64,000 nt of DNA, from positions 2,046,001 through 2,110,000 of the forward strand of contig OZ242258.1 of the NCBI GenBank assembly GCA_965207025.1, in the 5' to 3' direction. Of the stretch, positions 7,922-15,473 are shown one piece after another. The stretch is from Bin87 sp034423595 (lineage in GTDB: Bacteria > Chloroflexota > Dehalococcoidia > Lucifugimonadales > UBA3495). The notes below the pieces were generated by a model. The model made no database searches. It was not told the origin of the DNA and saw only the letters and a program-made list of their open reading frames with translations. Positions within the stretch are counted from its first letter, which is position 1. Each line of letters starts with the position of its first letter. The translations under genes were made by a program, and so were the position numbers.

Positions 7922-9343
7922 ATGTCTGACAACAATCTGTGCTATCTGTCGGCGACAGAGTTAGGCGAGAAAATCGCGGCGGGCGAGATTTCGTCGTTAG
8001 AGGCGACGGAAGCGTATCTTGATCGGATCGCCCAGCTTGACGGGAATTACGCCTCATACATCACGGTAACGCCGGATCGGGCGCGGGAGGATGCGCGGAG
8101 AGCGGACGCCGAGATCGCGGCCGGGAACCGGCGCGGGCCGCTGCACGGCGTTCCGGTGGCGGTGAAGGACCAGTTCGACACGGCGGGTATCCTGACCACC
8201 AACGGTTCCTCCATCCTGGGGGAGAACATCCCAGATTCCGACGCTACGATCATGGCGAGGCTGAAGGAAGCGGGAACCGTGCTGCTGGGCAAGCTGAACA
8301 TGAGCGAGTACGCCAGCGGCGACGCCTTTCGCCATCCTTACGGACGGCCGCGCAACCCGTGGGACACCCGGCGCAATCCGGGCACGTCCAGCAGCGGCTC
8401 CGGCGCGGCGACGGCGGCGTTTCTCTGCGCCACGTCGCTGGGCGAGGACACCGGCGGCAGCATTCGCGGGCCGGCGGCGTTTTGCGGGCTGGTGGGAATA
8501 CGGCCGACGTTGGGACTGGTGAGTCGCCATGGCGTGTTCGGAGCCAGTTGGTCCATGGACACCGCGGGGCCGATCTCGCGCACGGTTACCGACTGCGCGC
8601 ATACGCTGGCGGCCATCGCCGGCCATGACCCTAATGATCCGCAGACGTGGGACGTTCCGGTGCCGGACTACGCAGCGGCGTTGGACGGCAACATTCGCGG
8701 ATTGAAACTGGGCATCGTAACGGAACGGGTGCATACGGACGCCAACGATCCTGAGGTTCGGGACGCGGTGATCGCGGCTACGGAAACGCTGGGCGGGCTG
8801 GGCGCTGAAGTGAGCGACGTTTCCCTGCCGCTGATTGTGAATTCGTCCGAGATTTCCTACGCCATCATCAGCAGCGATGCGGCCATGCTGAACTGGGACA
8901 TCATATCTACCGACCGGCTACGGGAACTGGATCACAACAACCAGGTGCGCCTGCTGATGGGCAGCGTGATACCGGCTAAGGCGTACCAGAAAGCCATGCG
9001 GCTGCGCGAGGTCTTGCGCCAACAGATCGTCGCGGCACTTGAAGAGGTGGACGCGCTGATCATGCCGGCGTCCTCCGTGCCGGCCACGCTGATTCCCGAA
9101 ACCACCGGGCTAGGAACGAAGGCAGATGTGATCGCCGGTTTCAAGGGCCGACGGGGGTTTACCGCGCCGTTCAACTTGGCCAACCTGCCCGCGCTGTCCA
9201 TCAACTGCGGATTTACCGCGTCGGGATTGCCCATCGGTTTGCAGATCGCCGGCCGGCCATTTGATGAAACGACGCTGTTCCGATTGGCCTACGCCTACGA
9301 GCGGGCGACCGATTGGGGAGAGCGTCGCCCGCCGGGAGTATGA
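7922..9343 (+). CDS. Amidase signature family hydrolase 1 (GatA/AtzE-like)
   Basis: Ser-cisSer-Lys amidase of about 473 residues. The catalytic lysine is about K82 in VPVAVKDQ, the cis-serine lies in GTSSSGSG at about 155-161, and the acyl-Ser is about S180 in DTGGSIRGPAAF. Hydrolysis of a small amide or carboxyamide is expected; the substrate is unknown. GGAGGTCTAG precedes ATG 7922, which follows the GatC-like gene with no gap. A second amidase starts 17 bases after its stop, making a three-gene set: small subunit, amidase, amidase. Confidence 0.9.
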   Translation: MSDNNLCYLSATELGEKIAAGEISSLEATEAYLDRIAQLDGNYASYITVTPDRAREDARRADAEIAAGNRRGPLHGVPVAVKDQFDTAGILTTNGSSILGENIPDSDATIMARLKEAGTVLLGKLNMSEYASGDAFRHPYGRPRNPWDTRRNPGTSSSGSGAATAAFLCATSLGEDTGGSIRGPAAFCGLVGIRPTLGLVSRHGVFGASWSMDTAGPISRTVTDCAHTLAAIAGHDPNDPQTWDVPVPDYAAALDGNIRGLKLGIVTERVHTDANDPEVRDAVIAATETLGGLGAEVSDVSLPLIVNSSEISYAIISSDAAMLNWDIISTDRLRELDHNNQVRLLMGSVIPAKAYQKAMRLREVLRQQIVAALEEVDALIMPASSVPATLIPETTGLGTKADVIAGFKGRRGFTAPFNLANLPALSINCGFTASGLPIGLQIAGRPFDETTLFRLAYAYERATDWGERRPPGV

Positions 9344-9360
9344 AGAGGAGCTTCAGCATC

Positions 9361-10710
9361 ATGGCTAACCCGAACGAATTGACTGCCGCCGAAGCCGCCC
9401 GCGCCATCGCTGAACGCCGCCTGACCGCCGTTGAATTGGCGGAAGCCTGCCTGGCCCGCATTGACGAGTTGGACAACCGGCTCAAAGCATGGGTTTACGT
9501 TGACCGGGAAACGGTCCTGGCCGACGCCCGGTCCGCCGACGCGTCGGTGTCCGCCAACCAGGTGCTTGGGCCGCTGCACGGCGTTCCCATCGGAATGAAG
9601 GACATCTACTACACGGCGGGAATACCGACCCGCGCCGGCAGCGAAGTTTACAAGGACTTCGTTCCCGACTACGACGCGGCGTCGTTGACATCGTTGAAAC
9701 GGGCCGGGGCTTTGATGCTGGGGAAAGCGGTAACCACGGAGTTTGCTTGCCTGGATCCATCGCCGACGTTCAACCCGTGGAACCCGGCCCACACTCCCGG
9801 CGGCAGCAGCAGCGGCTCCGCCGTGGCCGTTGCGGCACGGATGTGTCCCGCTGCGATGGGATCCCAGACGGTGGGATCGGTGCTGCGGCCGGCGGCCTAT
9901 AACGGCGTGGTTGGATTCAAACCGACCTTTGGCCGTTGCAGCCGCTACGGGGTGGTTCCGGTGAGCTGGAACCTGGACACCGTCGGCTGGCTGGTACGTT
10001 CCGTGGAAGATGCCGCGTTGCTGCTCCAGGTCATGGCCGGGCCGGACGCGCGGGACCCGGTATCGTCGCGGACGCCGGTGGGCGACTACCTCTCCGCAAT
10101 CCAGGATCCGCCGGCGCCCCGCATCGGGCTGCTCCGCCGGTACTACTATGAAAAAGCCGACGCTGAAACCAGGCGCCACTTTGACGGCGTGGCGGAACTA
10201 TTGGCGCAGGCTGGAGCGGAGGTCGAAGAGTTGCCCATGCCGGACAGCATCGAGGGTGCGTTGGCGGACCAGATGCTGATCATGTCGGTTGAGGCGGCGG
10301 CGTTCCATGAACCCATGTACCGCGAGCAGGCAGAGGACTATCAGCCCAAGTTGCGGGCGATGCTGGCAGACGGGTTGCAGGTGGACGGCATCACTTATAC
10401 CCGCGCGTTGGAGAGACGGCGTGGTTTCATCGACGACATGCAGCAGCTGTCGGAACGGTGCGACGTTCTGCTGACGCCGGCTACACCGGAGCCGCCGCAG
10501 CCGGACCGGACGAATACGGGCAACCCGGCGTTTCAGGGGCCGTGGACGTCATGCGGCCTGCCGGCGATTGCCCTCCCGTCGGGGCTGGCGGAATCGGGGC
10601 TGCCGCTGGCGATACAGCTGGTGGCATCGCCATTCGCCGAGGCGAATCTGTTGGCGGCGGCGAAGTGGTGCGAGGAAGCGCTGGGGGTGGAGTTGAATCC
10701 GCCTGTGTAG
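9361..10710 (+). CDS. Amidase signature family hydrolase 2
   Basis: A second Ser-cisSer-Lys amidase of about 449 residues. Lys about 80 lies in VPIGMKD, the Gly/Ser stretch is TPGGSSSGSA (about 146-153) and the acyl-Ser is about 173 in TVGSVLRPAA, where the usual GGSIR reads VGSVLR. It is diverged from the upstream amidase (different central region), so this is an old paralogue rather than a recent duplication. Several upstream in-frame starts exist inside the previous gene; ATG 9361 is chosen because GAGGAG lies about 10 bases before it and it begins right at the conserved N terminus. Confidence 0.9.
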   Translation: MANPNELTAAEAARAIAERRLTAVELAEACLARIDELDNRLKAWVYVDRETVLADARSADASVSANQVLGPLHGVPIGMKDIYYTAGIPTRAGSEVYKDFVPDYDAASLTSLKRAGALMLGKAVTTEFACLDPSPTFNPWNPAHTPGGSSSGSAVAVAARMCPAAMGSQTVGSVLRPAAYNGVVGFKPTFGRCSRYGVVPVSWNLDTVGWLVRSVEDAALLLQVMAGPDARDPVSSRTPVGDYLSAIQDPPAPRIGLLRRYYYEKADAETRRHFDGVAELLAQAGAEVEELPMPDSIEGALADQMLIMSVEAAAFHEPMYREQAEDYQPKLRAMLADGLQVDGITYTRALERRRGFIDDMQQLSERCDVLLTPATPEPPQPDRTNTGNPAFQGPWTSCGLPAIALPSGLAESGLPLAIQLVASPFAEANLLAAAKWCEEALGVELNPPV

Positions 10711-10738
10711 CAAGCCTAAGGCAGCCGAGGCCCGATGC

Positions 10739-10744
10739 TATAAT
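10739..10744 (+). promoter_or_regulatory. Probable -10 box (TATAAT)
   Basis: A perfect TATAAT lies 40 bases before the ATG of the small membrane protein gene at 10784. No good -35 box is visible at 16-18 bases upstream, so strength is uncertain. Confidence 0.45.
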
Positions 10745-10783
10745 GACCGCAGGCATGGTGATCTTGCGACGGGGAGTTACGCT

Positions 10784-10984
10784 ATGGAAAAGCTGAAGGA
10801 AATGGCTCCATTAGGCGTGTTCTTTGTCGTGGTAGCCCTATGGCTGGCTGCGGTAATCAGCTTCGCGGCTCTCGCGCCAGCGGCATTTTGTGACTCGTTG
10901 GACCCGAACGTCAACCCAATAATGGACGGTTACGGTGGACGAGCACTGCATAGCCTGTTCGTTCAATGCAGCTCTGGACTCTGA
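10784..10984 (+). CDS. Small hypothetical membrane protein
   Basis: A 66-residue protein with one clear membrane segment (about residues 9-32, VFFVVVALWLAAVISFAAL) followed by a short polar tail with two cysteines. I do not recognise a family. GGGGAG lies 7 bases before the ATG and a TATAAT box about 40 bases before it. Its stop overlaps the next small membrane gene, so they are probably a translationally coupled pair. Confidence 0.55.
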   Translation: MEKLKEMAPLGVFFVVVALWLAAVISFAALAPAAFCDSLDPNVNPIMDGYGGRALHSLFVQCSSGL

Positions 10985-11187
10985 TGGATTTCGGAGTGCT
11001 GTATGCAGCGTTATACTTGCTGTTATTTGTAATTTCGGCGGCTATAATCGCCGCCACACTATTGGTACCCTACGTCCTGCTGCGCAGGACGGCGAAGACC
11101 GAAAATTGGAAAACCCCTATCACTCATACATATCTGCCATGGTTGGCCACGATGTTAGCCATTTTAGGCATTTTTGGGATAGGATAA
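10966..11187 (+). CDS. Small hypothetical two-pass membrane protein
   Basis: A 73-residue protein with two hydrophobic spans (about 9-37 and 58-72) joined by a basic loop (LLRRTAKTENWK). An internal ATG at 10984 overlaps the TGA of the preceding gene as TGATG, a classic coupling arrangement, and may be the true start, giving 67 residues. No family is recognised. It is followed after 34 bases by the thiolase gene. Confidence 0.55.
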   Translation: MQLWTLMDFGVLYAALYLLLFVISAAIIAATLLVPYVLLRRTAKTENWKTPITHTYLPWLATMLAILGIFGIG

Positions 11188-11221
11188 AACCCTGCAATCA
11201 CAACCAAGGAGCAACACCGAA

Positions 11222-12496
11222 ATGGCTACCACCCGACCCCGCCGGTTGGCCCGGCAGGTTTCCATCGTAGGCGCGGGGCTTTCCCAGTTCGGCGCGTACC
11301 CCGACAAGTCGAGCCGCGACCTGTTTGTTGAAGCTTTCCAGGATATGCAGGCCAACATCGACACCGGCATATCCGCAACCGACATCGAAGCCGGCTACTT
11401 GGGCAACTATTCCGCCGACCTGTTTGAGCACCAGGGCCACACGGCCCCGATCATGGCGGACTGGCTGGGGATGACCCCCACGCCGATCACGCGGGTGGAA
11501 AACGCCTGCGCCAGCAGCGGTTCCGCCTTGCGCGAAGGCGTGATGGCCATCGCCAGCGGAATGTACGACGTGGTGCTGGTGGGAGGCGTGGAGAAGATGA
11601 CGTCGTTACCCACGGAAGGCGTTACCGACGTGCTGGCGTCCGCCGCTGACGGGCTGTATGAAGTGCCCGCCGGCCTGACCTTTCCGGGGATTTTCGGGGC
11701 CATCGCCAAGGCCCACATGGACCGCTACGAAACCAATCTGGACCACCTGCTGAAAGTAGGGGTCAAGAACCACGAGAACGGCAAGCTGAACCCCAAGGCG
11801 CAGTTCCAGGTAACCATCAGGGACATGATGGAACGGCGCAAGGCGCGGGCCGAGCAACGGGGCGAAACCGTGCCGGAGTGGGCGGACGAGCTTGACTTTC
11901 TCAACGACGCCCGGGCCAACCCGTGGATCGCCTGGCCGCTGCGTTTGTACGACTGCGCGCCAATCACCGACGGCGCGTCCTGCGTGCTGCTGGTAGCCAG
12001 CGATATTGCCGAGCAGTTTACCGACAAGCCCATTCGCATAGCTGGCATCGGGCAGGCCACCGGCCGGCCACTTCACGACGCTGATGAGTTGACCTCGCTG
12101 TCCGCCGCCAAGGTTGCATCGGCGCAGGCTTACGAAATGGCCGGCATCGGTCCGGAACAGGTCGGGCTAGCCGAGGTTCACGACTGTTTCACCATCGCCG
12201 AGATCGTGGCCAGCGAAGACCTGGGGTTCTTCGCTCCGGGTGAAGGCCCCCACGCGGTAGACGAGGGACGCACGGCCCGCACCGGCGACCGACCCATCAA
12301 CACCAGCGGCGGATTGAAGGCCAAGGGCCACCCGGTGGGCGCAAGCGGCGTCGCCCAGGTGATCGAGGTTTACAAGCAACTGCGCGGTGAAGCCGGCGAA
12401 CGCCAGTTGGACAATCCCAACCTCGAATTCGGGTTGACCCACAACGTGGGCGGCACCGGCGGCACCTGCGTCGTGAACGTGCTGCAGCGCGCTTAG
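11222..12496 (+). CDS. Thiolase family protein (SCP2/acetyl-CoA acetyltransferase-like)
   Basis: Condensing or thiolytic enzyme acting on acyl-CoA. The nucleophilic cysteine is C96 in ENACASSG, the second active-site region is AEVHDCFTIAE, and the general base region is GLKAKGHPVGASG. The C-terminal TGGTCVV fits the thiolase fold. The SCP2-type thiolases are usually encoded beside a small DUF35 OB-fold protein, and one follows directly. AAGGAG lies 10 bases before the ATG. The substrate (lipid or steroid-like chain) is unknown. Confidence 0.9.
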   Translation: MATTRPRRLARQVSIVGAGLSQFGAYPDKSSRDLFVEAFQDMQANIDTGISATDIEAGYLGNYSADLFEHQGHTAPIMADWLGMTPTPITRVENACASSGSALREGVMAIASGMYDVVLVGGVEKMTSLPTEGVTDVLASAADGLYEVPAGLTFPGIFGAIAKAHMDRYETNLDHLLKVGVKNHENGKLNPKAQFQVTIRDMMERRKARAEQRGETVPEWADELDFLNDARANPWIAWPLRLYDCAPITDGASCVLLVASDIAEQFTDKPIRIAGIGQATGRPLHDADELTSLSAAKVASAQAYEMAGIGPEQVGLAEVHDCFTIAEIVASEDLGFFAPGEGPHAVDEGRTARTGDRPINTSGGLKAKGHPVGASGVAQVIEVYKQLRGEAGERQLDNPNLEFGLTHNVGGTGGTCVVNVLQRA

Positions 12497-12510
12497 CCGT
12501 TACATTCAAC

Positions 12511-12549
12511 CCCCTCTCCCTTGATGGGAGAGGGTTGGGGTGAGGGTGA
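12511..12549 (+). repeat. REP-like palindromic repeat, copy 1
   Basis: CCCTCTCCC-TTGAT-GGGAGAGGG forms a perfect 9-bp stem, followed by a GGGGTGAGGGTG tail. Copies also lie at 25681-25718 and 37181-37218 in the same orientation. Here the tail ends 6 bases before the ATG of the OB-fold gene and may provide its ribosome binding site. Confidence 0.8.
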
Positions 12550-12554
12550 AACCA

Positions 12555-12974
12555 ATGACCACTGAAACCACCTCCCGACCGTTCAATGCTGCATCCTTCT
12601 ATGAATTTCTCAAGGAAGGGAAGTTCATGGGAGTGCGCTGCCGGGAGAACGGCAACGTGTACGCCGAAGCGCGGCCAATCGACCCGGTGAGCCACAGCAG
12701 CAACATGGAGTGGCATGAGCTGAGCGGTCGCGCGACCCTTAGCACGTTCACATGCATCTCAGTGGCTCCGGCCTCTCTGGAGGCCAAGGGGTTCGGGCGA
12801 AACAACCCCTACTGCACCGGCATCGTCACGCTGGAAGAGGGCCCGCGCATCTCGGCCAGGATCGCAGGCGTTGACGCCAGCAATCCGCAAAACATCCGCA
12901 CCGGGATGGCTCTGCAATTGGATCTCAGCGAGATCGATCCCGACGAACCCGGTTTGGTGTTCAGGCCGGCCTGA
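12555..12974 (+). CDS. DUF35-type OB-fold protein lacking its zinc ribbon cysteines
   Basis: Partner of SCP2-type thiolases. The family has an N-terminal rubredoxin-like zinc ribbon (CxxC...CxxC) followed by an OB fold that binds acyl-CoA or channels product. Here the ribbon region reads FMGVRCRENGNVYAEARPI, with only C29 left of the four ligands, while the OB-fold part (ATLSTFTCIS...YCTGIVTLEEGPRISARI) is intact. Loss of the ribbon appears to be genuine sequence divergence, because the frame is unbroken. ATG 12555 is preferred over an in-frame GTG at 12540 inside the repeat. Confidence 0.75.
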   Translation: MTTETTSRPFNAASFYEFLKEGKFMGVRCRENGNVYAEARPIDPVSHSSNMEWHELSGRATLSTFTCISVAPASLEAKGFGRNNPYCTGIVTLEEGPRISARIAGVDASNPQNIRTGMALQLDLSEIDPDEPGLVFRPA

Positions 12975-13009
12975 CCGCGTCATCGCGCCGACCTGTCGTG
13001 AGGCAGTCG

Positions 13010-13027
13010 TTCCTGCGGAAGCAGGAA
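13010..13027. repeat. Short palindrome with GNRA loop
   Basis: TTCCTGC-GGAA-GCAGGAA lies between convergent genes (OB-fold protein and HicB-like gene). It resembles the TTCCCGC-GAAA-GCGGGAA element at 18569-18586 and may serve as a terminator or belong to the same dispersed family. Confidence 0.5.
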
Positions 13028-13049
13028 TAACGGTTTCAGCGTCGGACCG

Positions 13050-13526
13050 CTACGTTCTCCCCGCCTGCTTGCAGAGGTGGCAGGCGGTATCGTACCAGGC
13101 GTAGGAGGTGTTGGACGACTGATACAGGTCGAACAGCCCGACGTCCCGGTACTTCCGACACACGAAACACAGTTGCGTGTATTGCGGGTCGAGTTGTGCG
13201 GGCAGGCCCTTTTCCGCGTTGATGAACACCTTGCGAATTTGTAGCTTGGAAAATGGCAGGTGCTGAAGGACCCTTTCCTGAATCATCAACTTGAAGGCGT
13301 CGCCGCCCGACATGGGCCGGTACAGCAGCATTTGTTCGTCTTCCGGTTGACGTTCGTACACGTAGTCGATGTAATTGTCCACCGCTTCGTACAGCATTGA
13401 AACCACGTCCTCGTAGGAATCGCCAATGGCAGGGACGTCAACGTCAACGCAGAAACCTTCCCACGTTTCCGGATTGGCATGGGTCTTTTTGATATAGCAG
13501 GTCAGCTTGCGCGGTTTGGCTTGCAT
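13050..13526 (-). CDS. HicB-like domain protein with C-terminal zinc hook, paralogue A
   Basis: A 158-residue protein of unknown function. Residues about 8-58 (TCYIKKT..WEGFCVDVDVPAIGDSYEDV, then a helix) resemble the HicB/RNase-H-like fold of antitoxins. The C-terminal part holds two CxxC pairs (C120/C123 and C149/C152) that should bind zinc. No HicA-like toxin is adjacent. By eye count it is identical to the next upstream gene at 92 of 158 aligned positions without gaps, so it is a tandem duplicate. Longer in-frame starts exist inside that neighbour; ATG 13526 matches the paralogue's N terminus. Confidence 0.75.
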   Translation of the reverse strand: MQAKPRKLTCYIKKTHANPETWEGFCVDVDVPAIGDSYEDVVSMLYEAVDNYIDYVYERQPEDEQMLLYRPMSGGDAFKLMIQERVLQHLPFSKLQIRKVFINAEKGLPAQLDPQYTQLCFVCRKYRDVGLFDLYQSSNTSYAWYDTACHLCKQAGRT

Positions 13527-13584
13527 GGACAACTCCGGAGCGTACTCGGAACATCGTCGCAACCGGTTTCGAGCGGAGTATGTA

Positions 13585-14061
13585 CTAGCCCATTCCTGCG
13601 CCTTTGCATAGATTGCAGGTCTTGTCGTACCACACGTATGCCGAGTTGGGCTCGTGGAAAACCTCAAACTCGGCGATGCTGCGATACTTTTTGCACGTCA
13701 GGCACAGTTCCGTGTAGTGCGGGTCCAGCTGAATCGGGATGCCTTTCTCCGCGCTGAGAAAGATTTTTCGCACCTGGCGGTTGGAGAAAGGCAACCGCTG
13801 CAGGAAACGTTCTTCAAACTGCAGCTTCCACACGTCGGCCTTCGGCATGGGCCGGTAGAGCAATCTCTGTTCATCGTCGGGCTGGTTCTGATACACGTAG
13901 TCGATATAATTGTCCACCGCCTGATACATCATGGCGGCCACTTCTTCGTATGTATCCCCAACGGCAGGGATGTCCAACTCCACGCAAAAAGCTTCCCACA
14001 TATCGGGATTGGATCGGGTTCGTTTGATGTAACAAGTAAGTTGCCTTGGTTGAGTATTCAC
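13585..14061 (-). CDS. HicB-like domain protein with C-terminal zinc hook, paralogue B
   Basis: Also 158 residues, with the same layout: HicB-like N-terminal fold (TCYIKRT..WEAFCVELDIPAVGDTYEEV), a conserved middle (LLYRPM, LPFSN, AEKGIP.QLDP.YTELC) and two CxxC pairs near 120-123 and 149-152. The start is GTG 14061 with GAGGAG 5 bases upstream. The 58 bases between the two genes hold nothing obvious. The conserved middle suggests a single two-domain family rather than a chance fusion. Possible roles are RNA or protein binding; none is shown by the sequence. Confidence 0.75.
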   Translation of the reverse strand: MNTQPRQLTCYIKRTRSNPDMWEAFCVELDIPAVGDTYEEVAAMMYQAVDNYIDYVYQNQPDDEQRLLYRPMPKADVWKLQFEERFLQRLPFSNRQVRKIFLSAEKGIPIQLDPHYTELCLTCKKYRSIAEFEVFHEPNSAYVWYDKTCNLCKGAGMG

Positions 14062-14146
14062 GGCTGCTCCTCAGGCGGCGCGGTGGGCGCCGCCCTGGTC
14101 AGTCACGACACGATATGTATGAATGTGACGGGTTGAAGGCGAAGGT

Positions 14147-14572
14147 CTAGTCGAGGCCGCGAGTCCCGATCCAACCGGTTTCGGACACGTCGATCATTTC
14201 CCCGTTGGGGCCTTCGTACTTCGTTTCGACGTTCTGGGTGCGGGGGCCGCTCATCCCGGCATGGAGGGCGTGGTTGACCTCGTCCATGGGCTTGGAGTTT
14301 GCCTCGGAAAGACGGCGCTCAATATCCTCCAGACTTTCCACTTCAAACCCGATGTGGTGGATGCCTTCCCAGTCCTTGCCGCGCTCTCCGGCGACAGCGT
14401 CGTTCTGGAAGTCCAAAATTGCCATGTTCACGCTGCCGTCGCTGAGCATGTAGCCGTTGGCGTTGTCGCTCTTGAGCTCGGCGACCTGGCGCAGGCCGAA
14501 CACTTCAGAGTAGAACTTGGCGGTCTTTTCCGCGTCGTTGGTGGCAATGGCGATGTGCTTGATCTGAGGCAT
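14147..14572 (-). CDS. VOC-superfamily (glyoxalase-like) protein
   Basis: Vicinal oxygen chelate fold protein of 141 residues, two beta-alpha-beta-beta-beta repeats. Metal-ligand-like positions occur at IKHIAIAT near the N terminus and IHHIGFEV in the second half, with a final ligand region GEMIDVSE. Function could be an isomerase, lyase or dioxygenase. ATG 14572 is preferred over an upstream in-frame ATG (14614) because AAGGAGGGG sits 4 bases before it. A second VOC protein is at 36773-37174. Confidence 0.82.
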   Translation of the reverse strand: MPQIKHIAIATNDAEKTAKFYSEVFGLRQVAELKSDNANGYMLSDGSVNMAILDFQNDAVAGERGKDWEGIHHIGFEVESLEDIERRLSEANSKPMDEVNHALHAGMSGPRTQNVETKYEGPNGEMIDVSETGWIGTRGLD

Positions 14573-14683
14573 TTTCCCCTCCTTGCAAACGGTAAATCCA
14601 CAACCTGAATTCACCCGACGGACCGGGTCAGGTTACATGGGGGAACGATACCACTTTTGCGGCGGATGGGCTAGTGTGGTGGC

Positions 14684-14712
14684 ATCCTTCGACAAGCTCA
14701 GAATGAGCGGGA
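14684..14712. repeat. Single copy of the TTCGACAAGCTCA-ATGAGCGG repeat
   Basis: CATCCTTCGACAAGCTCAGA followed by ATGAGCGG matches the arms at 551-620 and 28045-28068. It lies in the gap between the VOC and PIG-L genes. Confidence 0.65.
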
Positions 14713-14749
14713 AAGCGGGGCAAGATGAGCGTAAAAGTGTGGGAAACGG

Positions 14750-15466
14750 TCACCCCAGCCGGAACCTTTTGAAGACTTCGGCATACTCAACACCGATGCG
14801 CTTCCCGTCGCGTCGGCGCCACTCTTTCAGGTGTCGGTCTGCGGATTCCGGATCCACCTGGCTGCGGTGGGCACGCAGGGCCGCCACCGCCGTTTCGATG
14901 TGATCGGTAACGTCCACCACGTGGTCCGGTTCCGTGCGTCCCATCACCCATACCTCGCGGACTTTATGGGGTTCCAATCCCTCATCGTTCAGCAGTTCGG
15001 GAAAGGTCAGCCTGTCGCGGGCCGCCGGGTACACTGCGCCCATGGCGGCATCGCCGGATGCGAAATGGTCCGGATGGTCGATGTATCCGTCGCCGTCCAG
15101 GTTGCGCACCGGGTTCATGCAGATGAGAACGTCGGGGCGGTGGATGCGAATGGCGCGAGAGATGTCCTTCCTCAATTCCAGGTTGGACACCAGATAGGCG
15201 TCGGGATGACCCAGGAAGAACACTTCGGACAGGCCCAGGATGCTGGCGGCATCCCGCTGTTCATCCTCGCGCATTTTCACCATCATCTCGACGGTCATGC
15301 CCGGGTCGTCGCTGCCTTTGCTGCCATCAGTGCAGATCACATACGCCACGTCCCAGCCCTGGGCGCACAGGCGGGCCACTGTGCCGGAGCAGCCCCACTC
15401 GGCATCGTCGGCGTGGGCCACCACCACCATTGCGCGGTCGAATTCGTCGTTAAATTGCTCTACCAA
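14750..15466 (-). CDS. PIG-L family deacetylase (LmbE-like)
   Basis: Zinc-dependent N-deacetylase of sugar or lipid-linked N-acetylglucosamine; the actual substrate is unknown. The metal box AHADDAEW (H18, D20, D21) and HPDH (about 132-135) are both present, and length (about 238) is normal. The start is TTG 15466: the MFS stop codon TAG is embedded in an AAGGAGATAG sequence that serves as the SD, 7 bases before the TTG. Translation of the deacetylase is therefore probably coupled to the upstream transporter. Longer in-frame starts would overlap the MFS gene. Confidence 0.86.
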   Translation of the reverse strand: MVEQFNDEFDRAMVVVAHADDAEWGCSGTVARLCAQGWDVAYVICTDGSKGSDDPGMTVEMMVKMREDEQRDAASILGLSEVFFLGHPDAYLVSNLELRKDISRAIRIHRPDVLICMNPVRNLDGDGYIDHPDHFASGDAAMGAVYPAARDRLTFPELLNDEGLEPHKVREVWVMGRTEPDHVVDVTDHIETAVAALRAHRSQVDPESADRHLKEWRRRDGKRIGVEYAEVFKRFRLG

Positions 15467-15473
15467 GGGTGTG

